64,000 bases of DNA from Roseivivax halotolerans (GTDB taxonomy: Bacteria > Pseudomonadota > Alphaproteobacteria > Rhodobacterales > Rhodobacteraceae). The translations under genes were made by a program, and so were the position numbers. This document shows positions 42,855-52,696 of this stretch, in pieces. The stretch lies in the NCBI RefSeq assembly GCF_900115815.1, contig NZ_FOXV01000012.1, forward strand, positions 38,985 through 102,984. Reading direction: 5' to 3'. The notes under the pieces are model-generated. The model saw only the letters and a program-made list of their open reading frames with translations. It was not told the DNA's origin and made no database searches. Numbering within the stretch: position 1 is the stretch's first letter; each line of letters opens with the position of its first letter.

Positions 42855-43799
42855 TTAGCTCGCTCCCCTCTCCTCCTCAACGCGGCGTCTTCGGAAAAGG
42901 ATCGGAAGAACGCCGGGCAGCACCGCCGCAAGAAACACGAGCCCGAAGGCGATGGACGCGGCGAGGCCCGAATAACCGCTCGCGCCAACGATCGGGAAGA
43001 GCGCGGCCGCCACCCCTTCGCGCAGCCCCCAGCCCGAAACCGTGACCGGCACCAGCATCATGAAAAGGATGAGCGGGACAAGGCCAAGCACGGCCACAAG
43101 GGGTAATTCGACCCCGATCGAACGCGCACAGGCATAGAAGGCGAAGATGTTGCAGGCCGCCGTGACCAGCGCCAGGGGCGCCTGATAGGCCAGGATACGC
43201 GGTTTGACGAGCGAGGCTTCGAGTGATGACCACAGGTCTTCGAGCGCGCGTCGTTGCGGGCCCGGCAGAAGCCAGCCGAAATAAAGGATGAACGGTAGCC
43301 CGAGGCAGATCAGGAGGAACGGCGCGGTGATCGAGGTGAGCCATACCGGCCAGCGCAATCCCCCCGGCTGCACGATCGTCACCACATAGGTCACGGCAAA
43401 GACCGCGAAGATCCCCGCCTGCTGCGAGAGACGTTCGAAGAACACGCCCTGCGCCGCGCGCAAAAGGCCGGCTTGCTTCCGCGCCCGGTACGCCCGGCCC
43501 GCATCTCCTACCATGCCGCCCGGAAGCGACTGGTTCACGAATTGCGAGAGGTAATATTCGGACAGGGCGTGAATATAGGAAAAGCTTTGCCCGAGCTTGG
43601 CCGCGATGAGCTTCCAGCGCAGCGCAGAAAGCACGGTCTGAAGGGTCATCACCCCCCAGGCCAGCACGATCCAGCTCCAATCCGCGCGACGCAGAATCCT
43701 GAGGGCTTGCTGCCCGTCCACCGCCAGCCAGAGCAGCGTGAGCAATGTGAGGCTCACGAGGATCTGGACGATGCGGAGCTGCGTTCGTGATAAGCGCAT
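42855..43799 (-). CDS. Lysylphosphatidylglycerol synthase-type membrane protein (flippase-like)
   Basis: A 314-residue protein with about eight hydrophobic segments of the LPG_synthase_TM/UPF0104 family, including SLPGGMVGDAGRAYRARK and VPVTVSGWGLREGVAA. The family contains the flippase half of MprF and other lipid or lipid-linked sugar translocases, without the aminoacyl transferase domain here. ATG 43799 precedes the first helix. It is divergent from the methyltransferase and separated from the PhoD-like gene by 32 bases, so the two may be cotranscribed. Confidence 0.78.
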   Translation of the reverse strand: MRLSRTQLRIVQILVSLTLLTLLWLAVDGQQALRILRRADWSWIVLAWGVMTLQTVLSALRWKLIAAKLGQSFSYIHALSEYYLSQFVNQSLPGGMVGDAGRAYRARKQAGLLRAAQGVFFERLSQQAGIFAVFAVTYVVTIVQPGGLRWPVWLTSITAPFLLICLGLPFILYFGWLLPGPQRRALEDLWSSLEASLVKPRILAYQAPLALVTAACNIFAFYACARSIGVELPLVAVLGLVPLILFMMLVPVTVSGWGLREGVAAALFPIVGASGYSGLAASIAFGLVFLAAVLPGVLPILFRRRRVEEERGAS

Positions 43800-43920
43800 C
43801 GCCCGCAACCTATAAAGACAAAGCCCACATGACGCGCCTATACGTGCTGCCGGAGAGCGGCACAACAGATGCGAGGCGGCACGGATGTCGCGCCACTGCC
43901 TTTCGATGTAGGCTTGCCAT

Positions 43921-44547
43921 ATGGAAAACCACCCCAAGCGCGCCGATGCCCGCGATACCGTGCGCGTCTACGAAGGTCAGGCGGCCTTCTTCGATGCGAC
44001 CCGGCCGCAAGTCTTGTTCGAGAAGGCTTGGCTCGATCGCTTCCTCGCGCTTGTGCCGGAGGGCGGTCAGGTGCTCGATATCGGCTGCGGGACAGGCCGG
44101 CCGATCGCCGCCTATCTTCGCGACAAAGGAATGTGCGTCACCGGGATCGATGCCGCAGCGCCCATGATCGAACGCGCGCGGCGCCACGCGCCGGAGGGCG
44201 ATTGGCGCGTCGCGGATATGCGCGATCTCGAACTCGGGCAGGTGTTCGACGGGGCGTTGTCCTGGGACGCGTTCTTCCACCTGACTGCGGCCGAGCAGCG
44301 ATCCGTCATTCCGCGCCTTGCCCGGCATCTGAAACCCGGCGCACCGCTATTGTTGACTGTCGGCCCCTCTGCGGGTGAGGCCTTCGGGCATGTGGGCACC
44401 GATCCCGTCTATCATGCGAGCCTGTCGCGCGACGAGTATGCCACGCGCCTTGCGGAGGCGGGACTGTCGGTCGTGTCCTTCTTGGCAGAAGACCCGGACT
44501 GCGATTATCATTCGGTTTTGCTCGCGCGGCGCGATCAGGCCCCGTGA
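43921..44547 (+). CDS. SAM-dependent class I methyltransferase
   Basis: A 208-residue methyltransferase with motif I VLDIGCGTGRP (about 51-61), motif II VTGIDAAAPMIERAR and motif IV GALSWDAFFHL. The substrate cannot be inferred. Its 3' end overlaps the convergent amidohydrolase gene by 13 bases. Confidence 0.8.
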   Translation: MENHPKRADARDTVRVYEGQAAFFDATRPQVLFEKAWLDRFLALVPEGGQVLDIGCGTGRPIAAYLRDKGMCVTGIDAAAPMIERARRHAPEGDWRVADMRDLELGQVFDGALSWDAFFHLTAAEQRSVIPRLARHLKPGAPLLLTVGPSAGEAFGHVGTDPVYHASLSRDEYATRLAEAGLSVVSFLAEDPDCDYHSVLLARRDQAP

Positions 44548-45557
44548 AAGCCACCGAGGACCGAGGTCAGATTGTGCTCGAGCGCCTCTGACAGGTAGCC
44601 GCCCTCCTGCACGAAGAGCGTGGGCATACCCGCCTCCGCGATGGCTGCACCGATGCGGGTGAACCCCTCGGTCGTCACCGCAAGCCCCTTGAGCGGATCG
44701 CCCTCGTATGCGTCGAGCCCCAACGCGATCACCAGCGCGTCCGTCCCGAAGGCGCGGATCTGCGCGAGTGCCGGGCTGAGCGCGTCCAGGAACTCTGCAT
44801 CTCCCTGCCCGCGCGCCAGCGGCAGATTGAGGTTCGCGCCGCGCCCGGCACCTTCCCCCCGTTCATGCGCGTGACCCCAGTAGAACGGGTAGAACCCCAT
44901 TGGATCGGCGTGGATCGATACTGTCAGCACGTCGCCTCGGGAGTAGAAGATGCCTTGCGTGCCATTGCCGTGGTGCACGTCCACATCGAGGATCGCGACA
45001 CGGCGGCCGGCGCGGGTCAGATGCTCTGCCGCGATGGCTGAATTGTTCAGATAACAAAAACCGCCCGCCAGATCGGCGAACGCGTGATGCCCCGGCGGGC
45101 GGCACAGCGCGTAGGCCCCGCGCTCCCCCGTCATCAGCGCATCAGCCGCCGACAGCGCGGCCTGCGCCGACCAATAGGCCGAGAACCATGTGTCGGGGCC
45201 GATCGGGCACGCCGTATCGGCCATGTGAAAGCCCGCAAGTCCGACCGGCGAGGCCGGATAGCTGTCCGTGCGGTTGGCCGGATGCACGTTCGGCATGACC
45301 TCTTCGGAGGCTCCGTCGAGCCGCGCCCAGCGCTCGTGAATCGTCTCGAGAAACCGGATATAGGCCGGATCGTGAACCCGGGCGATCGGGCCAAGCCCGT
45401 AATCGCCGGGCGCTTCGACAATGTAGCCCGCCGCCTCGGCCCCGCGCTTGAGGCGCACGGCGCGTTCGGGTTCCTCGGGCGAGGGCTTCATCACACCCGC
45501 AACGAGGCGGCCCTTGGGTTCGTGCTTCATCTGGCGGTCGTCGAAGAAGGCGCGCAT
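44535..45557 (-). CDS. Histone deacetylase-family acetylpolyamine amidohydrolase
   Basis: A 340-residue zinc hydrolase of the HDAC fold: His157-His158 in RPPGHHA, zinc ligands Asp193 and His195 in DVDVHHGNGT, and a third ligand in LGLDAYEGDPL. Bacterial members with this length and ending (FVQEGGYLSEALEHNLTSVL) are acetylpolyamine amidohydrolases, removing acetyl groups from acetylputrescine or related amines. It stands alone between icd and the methyltransferase gene. Confidence 0.85.
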   Translation of the reverse strand: MRAFFDDRQMKHEPKGRLVAGVMKPSPEEPERAVRLKRGAEAAGYIVEAPGDYGLGPIARVHDPAYIRFLETIHERWARLDGASEEVMPNVHPANRTDSYPASPVGLAGFHMADTACPIGPDTWFSAYWSAQAALSAADALMTGERGAYALCRPPGHHAFADLAGGFCYLNNSAIAAEHLTRAGRRVAILDVDVHHGNGTQGIFYSRGDVLTVSIHADPMGFYPFYWGHAHERGEGAGRGANLNLPLARGQGDAEFLDALSPALAQIRAFGTDALVIALGLDAYEGDPLKGLAVTTEGFTRIGAAIAEAGMPTLFVQEGGYLSEALEHNLTSVLGGFHGA

Positions 45558-45628
45558 CTCAGCTCCTGAAGGTGGGACGGGTCGAGCCTAGCGGCAGCGC
45601 GCCGGCGCGAAAACCGCTGCCGGGCATG

Positions 45629-45660
45629 AAAACGCCCGCCGATCTGCAAACCGGCGGGCG
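45629..45660 (-). terminator. Rho-independent terminator after icd
   Basis: Perfect nine-pair stem CGCCCGCCG (45633-45641) with CGGCGGGCG (45652-45660); on the minus strand it is followed by TTTT (45632-45629). It lies 26 bases past the icd stop. Confidence 0.82.
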
Positions 45661-45685
45661 CAACTTTGCAAATTCGGGCTGGAGG

Positions 45686-47908
45686 TTAGCCGATGATCTC
45701 GTTCAGCGTCCTGGACGGGCGCATCACCGCCGAGGTCTTGGCCTCGTCCGTGTGATAGTAGCCGCCAAGATCGACCTTTTGACCCTGCGCTTCGGCAAGC
45801 TCGGCCACGATCGCATCGGCATTCTCGCGCAGCGCCTTGGCGATGGGCGCGAAATGCTGCGCGATCTCGGCATCCTCGGTCTGCTCGGCCAATGCGTCGG
45901 CCCAGTAAAGCGCGAACCAGAAATGGCTGTCGCGGTTATCGGGCTGGCCGACCTTCCGCGAAGGCGACCGGTCGTGGTCGAGCACGCCTTGGGTTGCGAC
46001 CTCGACGCCCTTGCCCAGCACGCGCGCCTTGTCGTTTCCGCGCTGATCGGCGAGGAACTTCAGGCTTTCGGCCAGCGCGCAGAACTCGCCCAGGCTGTCC
46101 CAGCGCAGGTGGTTCTCTTCGACGAGCTGCTGGACGTGCTTCGGAGCCGACCCGCCCGCGCCGGTCTCGAAGAGGCCGCCGCCATTCATAAGCTTCACGA
46201 TGGAGAGCATCTTGGCCGAGGTGCCAAGCTCCAGGATCGGGAAGAGGTCAGTGAGATAGTCGCGCAGCACGTTGCCGGTGATCGCGATGGAGTTCTCGCC
46301 TTTGCGGATCGTCTCCAGAGTCTGGCGGGTCGCCTCGCGCGGCGCCATGATCTGGAACTTGTCGGCGACGCCCTCGGCTTCGAGAATGGGCTTCACGAAA
46401 GAGATGAGCTCCGCGTCATGGGCACGGTTCGCATCGAGCCAGAAGATCGCCTCGCAGCCTTCCGCCTTCTGCCGCTCGATGGCGAGCTTCACCCAATCCT
46501 CGATCGGGGCCTTCTTGGCGGAAGCGGAGCGCCAGATATCGCCGGGCTCGACCGCGTGCTCGTGCAGGATGTCGCCATTGGCGGTCTTGAGGCGCACGGT
46601 GCCCTTCGCGGGGATCGCGAAGGTCGTCGGGTGCGAGCCGTATTCCTCGGCCTTCTGTGCCATCAGGCCGATATTCTGCACCGTGCCCGAGGTCGTCGGA
46701 TCGAGAGCGCCCGTCTCCTTGAAGTAGCGAATCGTCTCATCGTAGACCGGCGCGTAGGAGCTGTCGGGGATGACGCAGTTGGTGTCGTGCTGCGCGTCGT
46801 CCGGCCCCCAGCCCTTGCCGCCTGCACGAATGACTGCCGGCATGGACGCGTCGATGATGACGTCCGATGGGACATGCAGGTTCGAGATGCCCTTGCCGCT
46901 GTCGACCATGTACATGGCCGGACGCTCGTCCATTACGCGCTTGATCTCGGCTTCGATCTCGGCGCGCTCGTCCATCTCGGCGACGCGGTTCATCATGTCG
47001 CCGATGCCGGAATTCGGGTTCACGCCCGCGGCCTTCAGCTTGTCGCCGTATTTCTCGAAAACGGGCTTGAGGAATTCCTTCACCGCGTGGCCGAAGATGA
47101 TCGGATCGGAGACCTTCATCATCGTCGCCTTCATATGCAGCGAGAAGAGGATGCCCTCCTCCTTGGTCTTCGCAATCTGGTCAGCCAGGAACGCATCGAG
47201 CTTGGCCGCCGACATGAACGTCGCGTCGACCACGGTGCCTTCGGGGAAATCGACGCCCTCTTTCAGCACGGTCACGGAGCCATCCTCGGCGACGTGCTCG
47301 ATCGTCGCTTTGCCCGCCTGCGCGGCGCTGAGCGTTGCGGATTTCTCGTTCGAGTAGAAGTCGCCTTCCGACATCGAGGAGACATGCGTCTTGCTGTCAG
47401 ACGACCATTCACCCATCGAATGCGGGTTCGCCATTGCGTATTTCTTGACGGCGGCCGCAGCGCGGCGATCCGAATTGCCTTCGCGCAGGACCGGGTTCAC
47501 GGCCGAACCCTTGATCGCGTCATATCGTGCGCGGATGTCCTTCTCGGCATCGGTGCCCGGCTCTTCGGGATAGTCGGGAATGTCGTAGCCCTGCCCCTGA
47601 AGCTCGCGCACGGCGGCGACGAGCTGCGGCACGGAGGCCGAGATGTTGGGCAGCTTGATGACGTTGGCGTCCGGCTGCTTCACGATTCGGCCAAGCTCGG
47701 CCAGATCGTCGCTCTGCTTCTGGTCGTCCGAGAGCCGCTCGGGGAAGGCGGCGAGGATACGGCCGGCGAGCGAGATGTCCTTCATTCCGACGGTAACGCC
47801 AGCGGCATCAGTGAAGCTGCGGATGATCGGCAGAAGCGAGTGGGAGGCAAGCTCCGGCGCTTCGTCTACCTTTGTATACACAATATCCGGATACGCGTTT
47901 TCGGTCAT
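45686..47908 (-). CDS. icd: NADP-dependent isocitrate dehydrogenase, monomeric type
   Basis: A 740-residue monomeric isocitrate dehydrogenase, converting isocitrate to 2-oxoglutarate in the TCA cycle. The length matches the family (about 740) and landmarks such as [39 protein letters not shown] and LWAHWFAL-like [12 protein letters not shown] are present. The NADP-binding region HYYHTD-like [18 protein letters not shown] is at the C-terminus. It is monocistronic, with a terminator downstream. Confidence 0.95.
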   Translation of the reverse strand: MTENAYPDIVYTKVDEAPELASHSLLPIIRSFTDAAGVTVGMKDISLAGRILAAFPERLSDDQKQSDDLAELGRIVKQPDANVIKLPNISASVPQLVAAVRELQGQGYDIPDYPEEPGTDAEKDIRARYDAIKGSAVNPVLREGNSDRRAAAAVKKYAMANPHSMGEWSSDSKTHVSSMSEGDFYSNEKSATLSAAQAGKATIEHVAEDGSVTVLKEGVDFPEGTVVDATFMSAAKLDAFLADQIAKTKEEGILFSLHMKATMMKVSDPIIFGHAVKEFLKPVFEKYGDKLKAAGVNPNSGIGDMMNRVAEMDERAEIEAEIKRVMDERPAMYMVDSGKGISNLHVPSDVIIDASMPAVIRAGGKGWGPDDAQHDTNCVIPDSSYAPVYDETIRYFKETGALDPTTSGTVQNIGLMAQKAEEYGSHPTTFAIPAKGTVRLKTANGDILHEHAVEPGDIWRSASAKKAPIEDWVKLAIERQKAEGCEAIFWLDANRAHDAELISFVKPILEAEGVADKFQIMAPREATRQTLETIRKGENSIAITGNVLRDYLTDLFPILELGTSAKMLSIVKLMNGGGLFETGAGGSAPKHVQQLVEENHLRWDSLGEFCALAESLKFLADQRGNDKARVLGKGVEVATQGVLDHDRSPSRKVGQPDNRDSHFWFALYWADALAEQTEDAEIAQHFAPIAKALRENADAIVAELAEAQGQKVDLGGYYHTDEAKTSAVMRPSRTLNEIIG

Positions 47909-47991
47909 GGCCTTCGTCCTTTGCGGTCAGTCGGCCGACCTCTACAAGAACGCGCGCCGCTGGTCCACGGCCACAGGTGGCGCAGGTCCGA

Positions 47992-49668
47992 TCAGGCGGC
48001 GATTACCGTCTCGGCCTCGGCATTTTCGACGTATTTCGGGATTTCGAAGTAGAACGTAGAGCCTTTGCCGACGACGCTGTCCACCCCGATCCGCGCCCCG
48101 TGATTGTCGAGAATGCGCCGGGTGATCGCGAGCCCGAGCCCGGTGCCGAGACGCTTCTTGCCGTCGGCCGCATTGATCTGCGCGAACGTGTTGAAGAGTT
48201 TCGCCTGATCTTCGGGACCGATACCGGGCCCATGATCTTTGACCGCAACGCGCCAGCCGCCGTCGGTTGCCGTGACGGCGACGTTCACGACATCGCCTTC
48301 GGACGAATACTTCGCCGCGTTCGACAGAAGATTGGACATGACCTGCATCATGCGGGAGGCATCCGCCTCGACCATCGCGTCCTCGACCTGCGTCTCGAGC
48401 GAAAGCCGCACACCCAGCTCCGACGCATAAGGCTGCAGGCTGCTGATCGCCTCGCTCGCCAGGGCATCGATCGCGAGGGGTTTCTTGTCGAAGGACATCT
48501 TGCCGGCCTCGATCTTCTCCAGATCGAGAATGTCGTTCACGATGAACAGAAGACGTTCGCAATTCCGCTCGGCGATATCGACAATGCCGCCGACCTGCTT
48601 GCTATATTCGTCGCTGAACCGGCCCTTGAGCATCTTGATCGCGCCGGAAATCGCGGTGAGCGGCGTGCGGAGCTCGTGGCTGACGACCGACACCGAGGAC
48701 AGTTTCGCCCGCGCGAGCGCTTCGCGTTCCCGGATGTCGCGCAGGACCGAGATCAGCAGCTTCTCGCCGTCGACGGCCTCGAAAAGACTGGTCGACACCT
48801 CGACCGGATCGCCGGAATGCTGGCCCTGAAGATAGGTGGTCGTGACCGACCCGGAAAAAAGCGGGGCAAGGTGACGCCGGAAGCGCGCCTCGTCGAAATC
48901 GCCGCGAATGTCCGTCATGGTTTTGGACTTCACATCGGCCGTTTTCCAGCCGAACCGCGCACAGGCAGCCTCGTTCATATAGTGCATACGCAGATCGCGG
49001 GCCCGGTAGATGAACACCTCGTCCTGCATGTTGTCGAGAATCGCGCTCATCTGGCGGTCGGCTTCCGCGGCACGTTGTTCGGTCACGTCGGTTCGAACGG
49101 AGATCGCCTTCACCAATTCGCGGCGCTGGCTCATCATCGGAACGACAGTCACCTCGAACCAGCGCTTCTCGCCGGTTTTGCTGATCGAGCAATGCTCGCC
49201 ATGCCACGTCCTGCCCTGATCGAGAGCAGCGCGGATCATGTGGAAGGTCTGCGTGCCCTCTTCGCTTTCGTGCAGGAAGCGGGGCGTGCGACCGATGATT
49301 TCGTTGCGCTCGTAGCCAGTCAGTTCCGTGAAGCGGGAATTCACATCGATTATACGCCCTTGCGAATCCGTTACCGAGACAATCGCGTGGGTGTCGAGCG
49401 CCATACGCATAACGGCGTTTTCCTTGCGCTCGAGCTCGAGTTTCCGTTCCTGCTGACGGTTGTAGAGATGGAGCTGGAAGAACGCCCCGGCCGAGACGAT
49501 CAGCGTCGCGGTCATCAGTAGGTAGAGATCGAGCGGAAGGCCGCCATCATAGCCGAATTCCGCCAGGCTGAGCGCGGCGAAGGCGCCGAAAATACCGCCC
49601 AAAACCAGCGCAAGACCGAGATTCCTGCGCTGACCTAGCGCGCCAATACGCTTTGAAAATTTAATCAT
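47992..49668 (-). CDS. PAS-domain sensor histidine kinase
   Basis: A 558-residue membrane kinase. Two hydrophobic helices (about 18-36 and 46-66) are joined by a very short periplasmic loop. Two PAS domains follow (about 85-200 and 205-315), then a HisKA domain with His331 (VVSHELRTPL) and a complete HATPase with N-box NLLSNAAKY, G1 DHGPGIG and G2 GTGLGL. No receiver domain is fused. It is transcribed in the same direction as, and 93 bases downstream of, the CHASE-domain kinase gene, so they may act on the same regulators. Confidence 0.9.
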   Translation of the reverse strand: MIKFSKRIGALGQRRNLGLALVLGGIFGAFAALSLAEFGYDGGLPLDLYLLMTATLIVSAGAFFQLHLYNRQQERKLELERKENAVMRMALDTHAIVSVTDSQGRIIDVNSRFTELTGYERNEIIGRTPRFLHESEEGTQTFHMIRAALDQGRTWHGEHCSISKTGEKRWFEVTVVPMMSQRRELVKAISVRTDVTEQRAAEADRQMSAILDNMQDEVFIYRARDLRMHYMNEAACARFGWKTADVKSKTMTDIRGDFDEARFRRHLAPLFSGSVTTTYLQGQHSGDPVEVSTSLFEAVDGEKLLISVLRDIREREALARAKLSSVSVVSHELRTPLTAISGAIKMLKGRFSDEYSKQVGGIVDIAERNCERLLFIVNDILDLEKIEAGKMSFDKKPLAIDALASEAISSLQPYASELGVRLSLETQVEDAMVEADASRMMQVMSNLLSNAAKYSSEGDVVNVAVTATDGGWRVAVKDHGPGIGPEDQAKLFNTFAQINAADGKKRLGTGLGLAITRRILDNHGARIGVDSVVGKGSTFYFEIPKYVENAEAETVIAA

Positions 49669-49761
49669 TACAACCCCTTACTTGCGCTCTCCCGGATGCA
49701 GTGACTTTGTTACAGGCGAATTCTGACAAGACTTGGGCAGAGGCCTGACCCGTTTTCGACC

Positions 49762-51771
49762 TCATGCCGCATTCTCGACCTCCCGATCTTTCGGCTTTGG
49801 CAGCGTCACATCGACAAGATCGCGCACGGCACTATCGCGGCGATACTCGAAGCGCCCCCCGAGTCGCAGGACCAGACGCTCGGCGATGGCCAGCTCGAGG
49901 CTCATCATGTCGCGATGGCTCGATGGACTCTTCTGCTTCGGAAACGGCTCGACGATAGTTTCGTCTGGCGTTTGCGCGTTCCGTTCGCCGGCAATCTCGA
50001 CTGCGATCTTGATCGTATCGGGCTGTGCAGCGACGCTCATTTCGACATGCGCCGAGAGGAACCCGTCGACGCAATGGCGCAAGATCTCACTAAGCGCCTT
50101 GCGTACCGTGTCGCCGTGATCGACCGTCGCAATCGATCCGGCCTTGTGCAGCTCAAGGGTGCACCGATCCCCGGCACGCACTTCGAACGCACGCACGAGA
50201 TCGTCGAGAATCAGATCGAGAGACAGCTGCCCTCCAGCTTCGAAGCTCTCCTGCTCGGCCCGGCTTACTTGAAGAACGCGGTCGATCAGCGACAGAAGCT
50301 GGCGCGACGAGCGCGTGATGTGTTCCGCGTGGGACGTGATCTCGGCATCATAGGCGGCAAGCTCCGCGTCCGGGGCGTGGTCTTCCAGGGCGCGGCGGCC
50401 CGCCAGTCGCTCGGGCTTCGAAAGGAAGGCCGCGTAGCCCATGAGAACGGAAAGCGGCGTGCGTAATTCGTGGCTCATCCGGTCGAGAAAAGCCGATTTG
50501 GCCCGGCTTCCCGCTTCGGCGGCGCGGCGCGCCTCCATGAGTTCGGTGATATCGACCCGGAACCCGACCCGGCTTCCATCAGAGAGCTTACGCTCCGAGA
50601 TCTTCAGCCAGCGACCGTCATCGAGCTCTTCGACGAAGGTGGAATTGCTGCCGGTATGGGCGGCCATGCGCTCTGCCGTGTATTCACCTTCGCGGCCATA
50701 GGCATCGCGGTACTCGCCGTTCCGCAGCCCCTTTTCGAGTATTTCGGCGAAGGTAGCGCCCGGCACGATCGCGTCGGCGCTGCGGGGATAGAAGCTCTTG
50801 TACGTATCGTTGCACAGAACGAGACGGTCGTCCTTGTCGTAGAGCGCAAAGCCGTCATTGATGGCATCAATCGCGGTATGCAGGTTCTCCTCGGCACTTC
50901 TGCGGATGCTTTCGGTCCGGTCGATATACAAAAAAAGCAGAAACACCGACCCGCCGAGCGCACCGAAGAAAATGAACACGAAGGCCGCATCGGCAGGCGC
51001 GATCGCCCAGCCCTCCTGCGGGACGAGCCGCATTTGCCAGGTTTCATCCAGGACATCGAAGTCGATCACGACCGGCTCTGCATTCGTTCGCGGCGCGTCA
51101 CCGAAGACAATCATCGGCTCACTGGTCGGGCCGGTCTTAATGACCTGCAAATTGAGGCCGTCCCGTTCTGCGATGTCGTTCGCCTTCGTAAAGAGCGAAT
51201 CCAGTGTCGCCACCACCGAGACCACGCCCGTGATCTCCTCCGTCCGGACATCCTCCACACGCATCCGCGCAATCGCGCCCTTCGCGCCCTGGACGAGATC
51301 CACCGGTGCAATCATCACGGCATCCGCATTGTCCAGCGCCTGCCGGACATGGCTCAGCTGATCGGGATAATCGCGGTAGTCGAGGCCAAGAACCTCCGCA
51401 TTTGCTGCCCGGGGATAAACCTGCTGCACGATGAGGTCGCGCGAAAAGGCGATGTTGAGGAACTCGACGACCGCATCGTCGGAGTTCGGAGCCACCCGCG
51501 CGACGATATCGGCGTAAAGCGTCTCATCAACCCTCGTATCCCGCGCGAGTGCAGCGGCGACGCCGCGGGCGACAAGCAGAACCTGTTGGAATCCCTTTTC
51601 CAGCTCGGCAGAGATCGTCTCGGCGCGCTCATGCGTCTCAAGGATCGCTTCCGCGCGTTCCTGCTTGGCCATGAGATACACGGAAAAACTGCTCGCAACG
51701 CCCACTGCGGCGATGATCGCGACCGCAAGCACGATGTGCCGCCGATGCCAGATCAAGTTCCGAAGGTTCAC
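49762..51771 (-). CDS. CHASE/PAS sensor histidine kinase with decayed ATPase domain
   Basis: A 669-residue membrane protein. Transmembrane helices at about 13-34 and 262-283 flank a periplasmic CHASE domain (EVLGLDYRDYPD, APVDLVQGAKG). A PAS domain spans about 295-415 and a HisKA domain carries His434 (RMSHELRTPL). The C-terminal domain lacks recognisable ATP-binding boxes: the N-box position reads LSEILRHCVDGF, without the usual asparagines, and no DxGxG or GxGLGL is found. It may therefore be a phosphatase, a phosphotransfer protein or a partner for another kinase. The start is GTG 51771 with AGG upstream; a longer open frame reaches 51939. Confidence 0.85.
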   Translation of the reverse strand: MNLRNLIWHRRHIVLAVAIIAAVGVASSFSVYLMAKQERAEAILETHERAETISAELEKGFQQVLLVARGVAAALARDTRVDETLYADIVARVAPNSDDAVVEFLNIAFSRDLIVQQVYPRAANAEVLGLDYRDYPDQLSHVRQALDNADAVMIAPVDLVQGAKGAIARMRVEDVRTEEITGVVSVVATLDSLFTKANDIAERDGLNLQVIKTGPTSEPMIVFGDAPRTNAEPVVIDFDVLDETWQMRLVPQEGWAIAPADAAFVFIFFGALGGSVFLLFLYIDRTESIRRSAEENLHTAIDAINDGFALYDKDDRLVLCNDTYKSFYPRSADAIVPGATFAEILEKGLRNGEYRDAYGREGEYTAERMAAHTGSNSTFVEELDDGRWLKISERKLSDGSRVGFRVDITELMEARRAAEAGSRAKSAFLDRMSHELRTPLSVLMGYAAFLSKPERLAGRRALEDHAPDAELAAYDAEITSHAEHITRSSRQLLSLIDRVLQVSRAEQESFEAGGQLSLDLILDDLVRAFEVRAGDRCTLELHKAGSIATVDHGDTVRKALSEILRHCVDGFLSAHVEMSVAAQPDTIKIAVEIAGERNAQTPDETIVEPFPKQKSPSSHRDMMSLELAIAERLVLRLGGRFEYRRDSAVRDLVDVTLPKPKDREVENAA

Positions 51772-51962
51772 TGTCGCCTGCCTGATAGTGTTTTTTCGTT
51801 GCGACTTGCCCGCTTCGGTAGATTGTGTGACGAGGACAGCTCCGAAACAGTCCTGTGTCGTGCGATGGAAGCTCGAATGTTGCCGGCATACAACGAATTT
51901 CTGCCGCATTTGCCCGTCAGGGTGGTTGCAGCATCCCACGACTTTGGCAAAAGGGGCACGGC

Positions 51963-52349
51963 GTGACGCAGCTTTCCAGCATCCTTCACGTAGAGGACGA
52001 TGCCGACATTCGAGAGATCGCGCGCTTGGCGCTCGAAATGATCGGCGGCCTGCAGGTCGATCAATATGCCGGCGGCAAGGCCGCCCTCGACGCGGCCCCG
52101 TCGCTGACGCCCGATCTTCTGCTTCTCGATCAGATGATGCCGGAGATGAGCGGGGAAGAGACGCTCGGCAAATTGCGAGAATTCGACCATCTGAAAACCG
52201 TGCCGGCGATCTTCATGACGGCGCAGACAGAGGACAGCTCGCACGCCCTGATGGCGCGCACGGATGCGATCGGATTCGTGACCAAACCCTTCGATCCGAT
52301 GACGTTGACCGACCAGCTGCGGGACATGCTGGCGGAGCATGACACCTAG
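51963..52349 (+). CDS. Single-domain response regulator
   Basis: A 128-residue CheY-like receiver: acidic pair Glu11/Asp12-Asp13, phosphoacceptor Asp56 (LLLLDQMMP) and the conserved lysine in FVTKPFD. There is no output domain, so it acts as a shuttle in a phosphorelay or by protein contact. GTG 51963 is chosen for AAGGGG upstream and because it begins at the receiver fold. It is divergent from the CHASE-type kinase and its stop overlaps the Hpt gene stop by four bases. Confidence 0.88.
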   Translation: MTQLSSILHVEDDADIREIARLALEMIGGLQVDQYAGGKAALDAAPSLTPDLLLLDQMMPEMSGEETLGKLREFDHLKTVPAIFMTAQTEDSSHALMARTDAIGFVTKPFDPMTLTDQLRDMLAEHDT

Positions 52350-52696
52350 TTTCCGTCTTCGAGGATCGCGTCTATATCGTCGAGAAGATCATCGAGAGCG
52401 GCGAGGATCGTCGCCTCGTCGGCGCTGCTCGGCTCGGCGATGTACTGCTCGATCGCGGTATCGAGACGCGCAGAACGTGCCCCGAGCGCGGGAAAGCCCA
52501 ATGATCCCGCGACACCCGCGATACGGTGAACGCGAAGGCGCACTTCTTCCCAGACACGCGAGCCCTTGTCGCCAGACTTTATCATGGTCGTGAGCGCATC
52601 GAGCTCCGCAAGCCGGGTTTCGAGGCTTGCGAGGAATTTCACGCGGATCGCGTCGAGGGCGGGCTGAAGGTTTCGTTCACTGGCCATGGAACTCAC
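52346..52696 (-). CDS. Hpt-domain histidine phosphotransfer protein
   Basis: A 116-residue helical protein with the Hpt signature VHRIAGVAGSLGF; the phosphorylated residue is His57. It relays phosphate between response regulators. The GTG start overlaps the stop of the upstream response regulator (GTGA); an ATG at 52687 is also possible. Its coupling to both regulators supports a local phosphorelay. Confidence 0.85.
   Translation of the reverse strand: MSSMASERNLQPALDAIRVKFLASLETRLAELDALTTMIKSGDKGSRVWEEVRLRVHRIAGVAGSLGFPALGARSARLDTAIEQYIAEPSSADEATILAALDDLLDDIDAILEDGN

Noticed and set aside
45572..48052. An open frame of 826 codons on the plus strand opposite icd
   Set aside because: The minus strand encodes a full monomeric isocitrate dehydrogenase; the opposite frame is His/Arg/Leu-rich with no recognisable domain, as is common opposite GC-rich genes.
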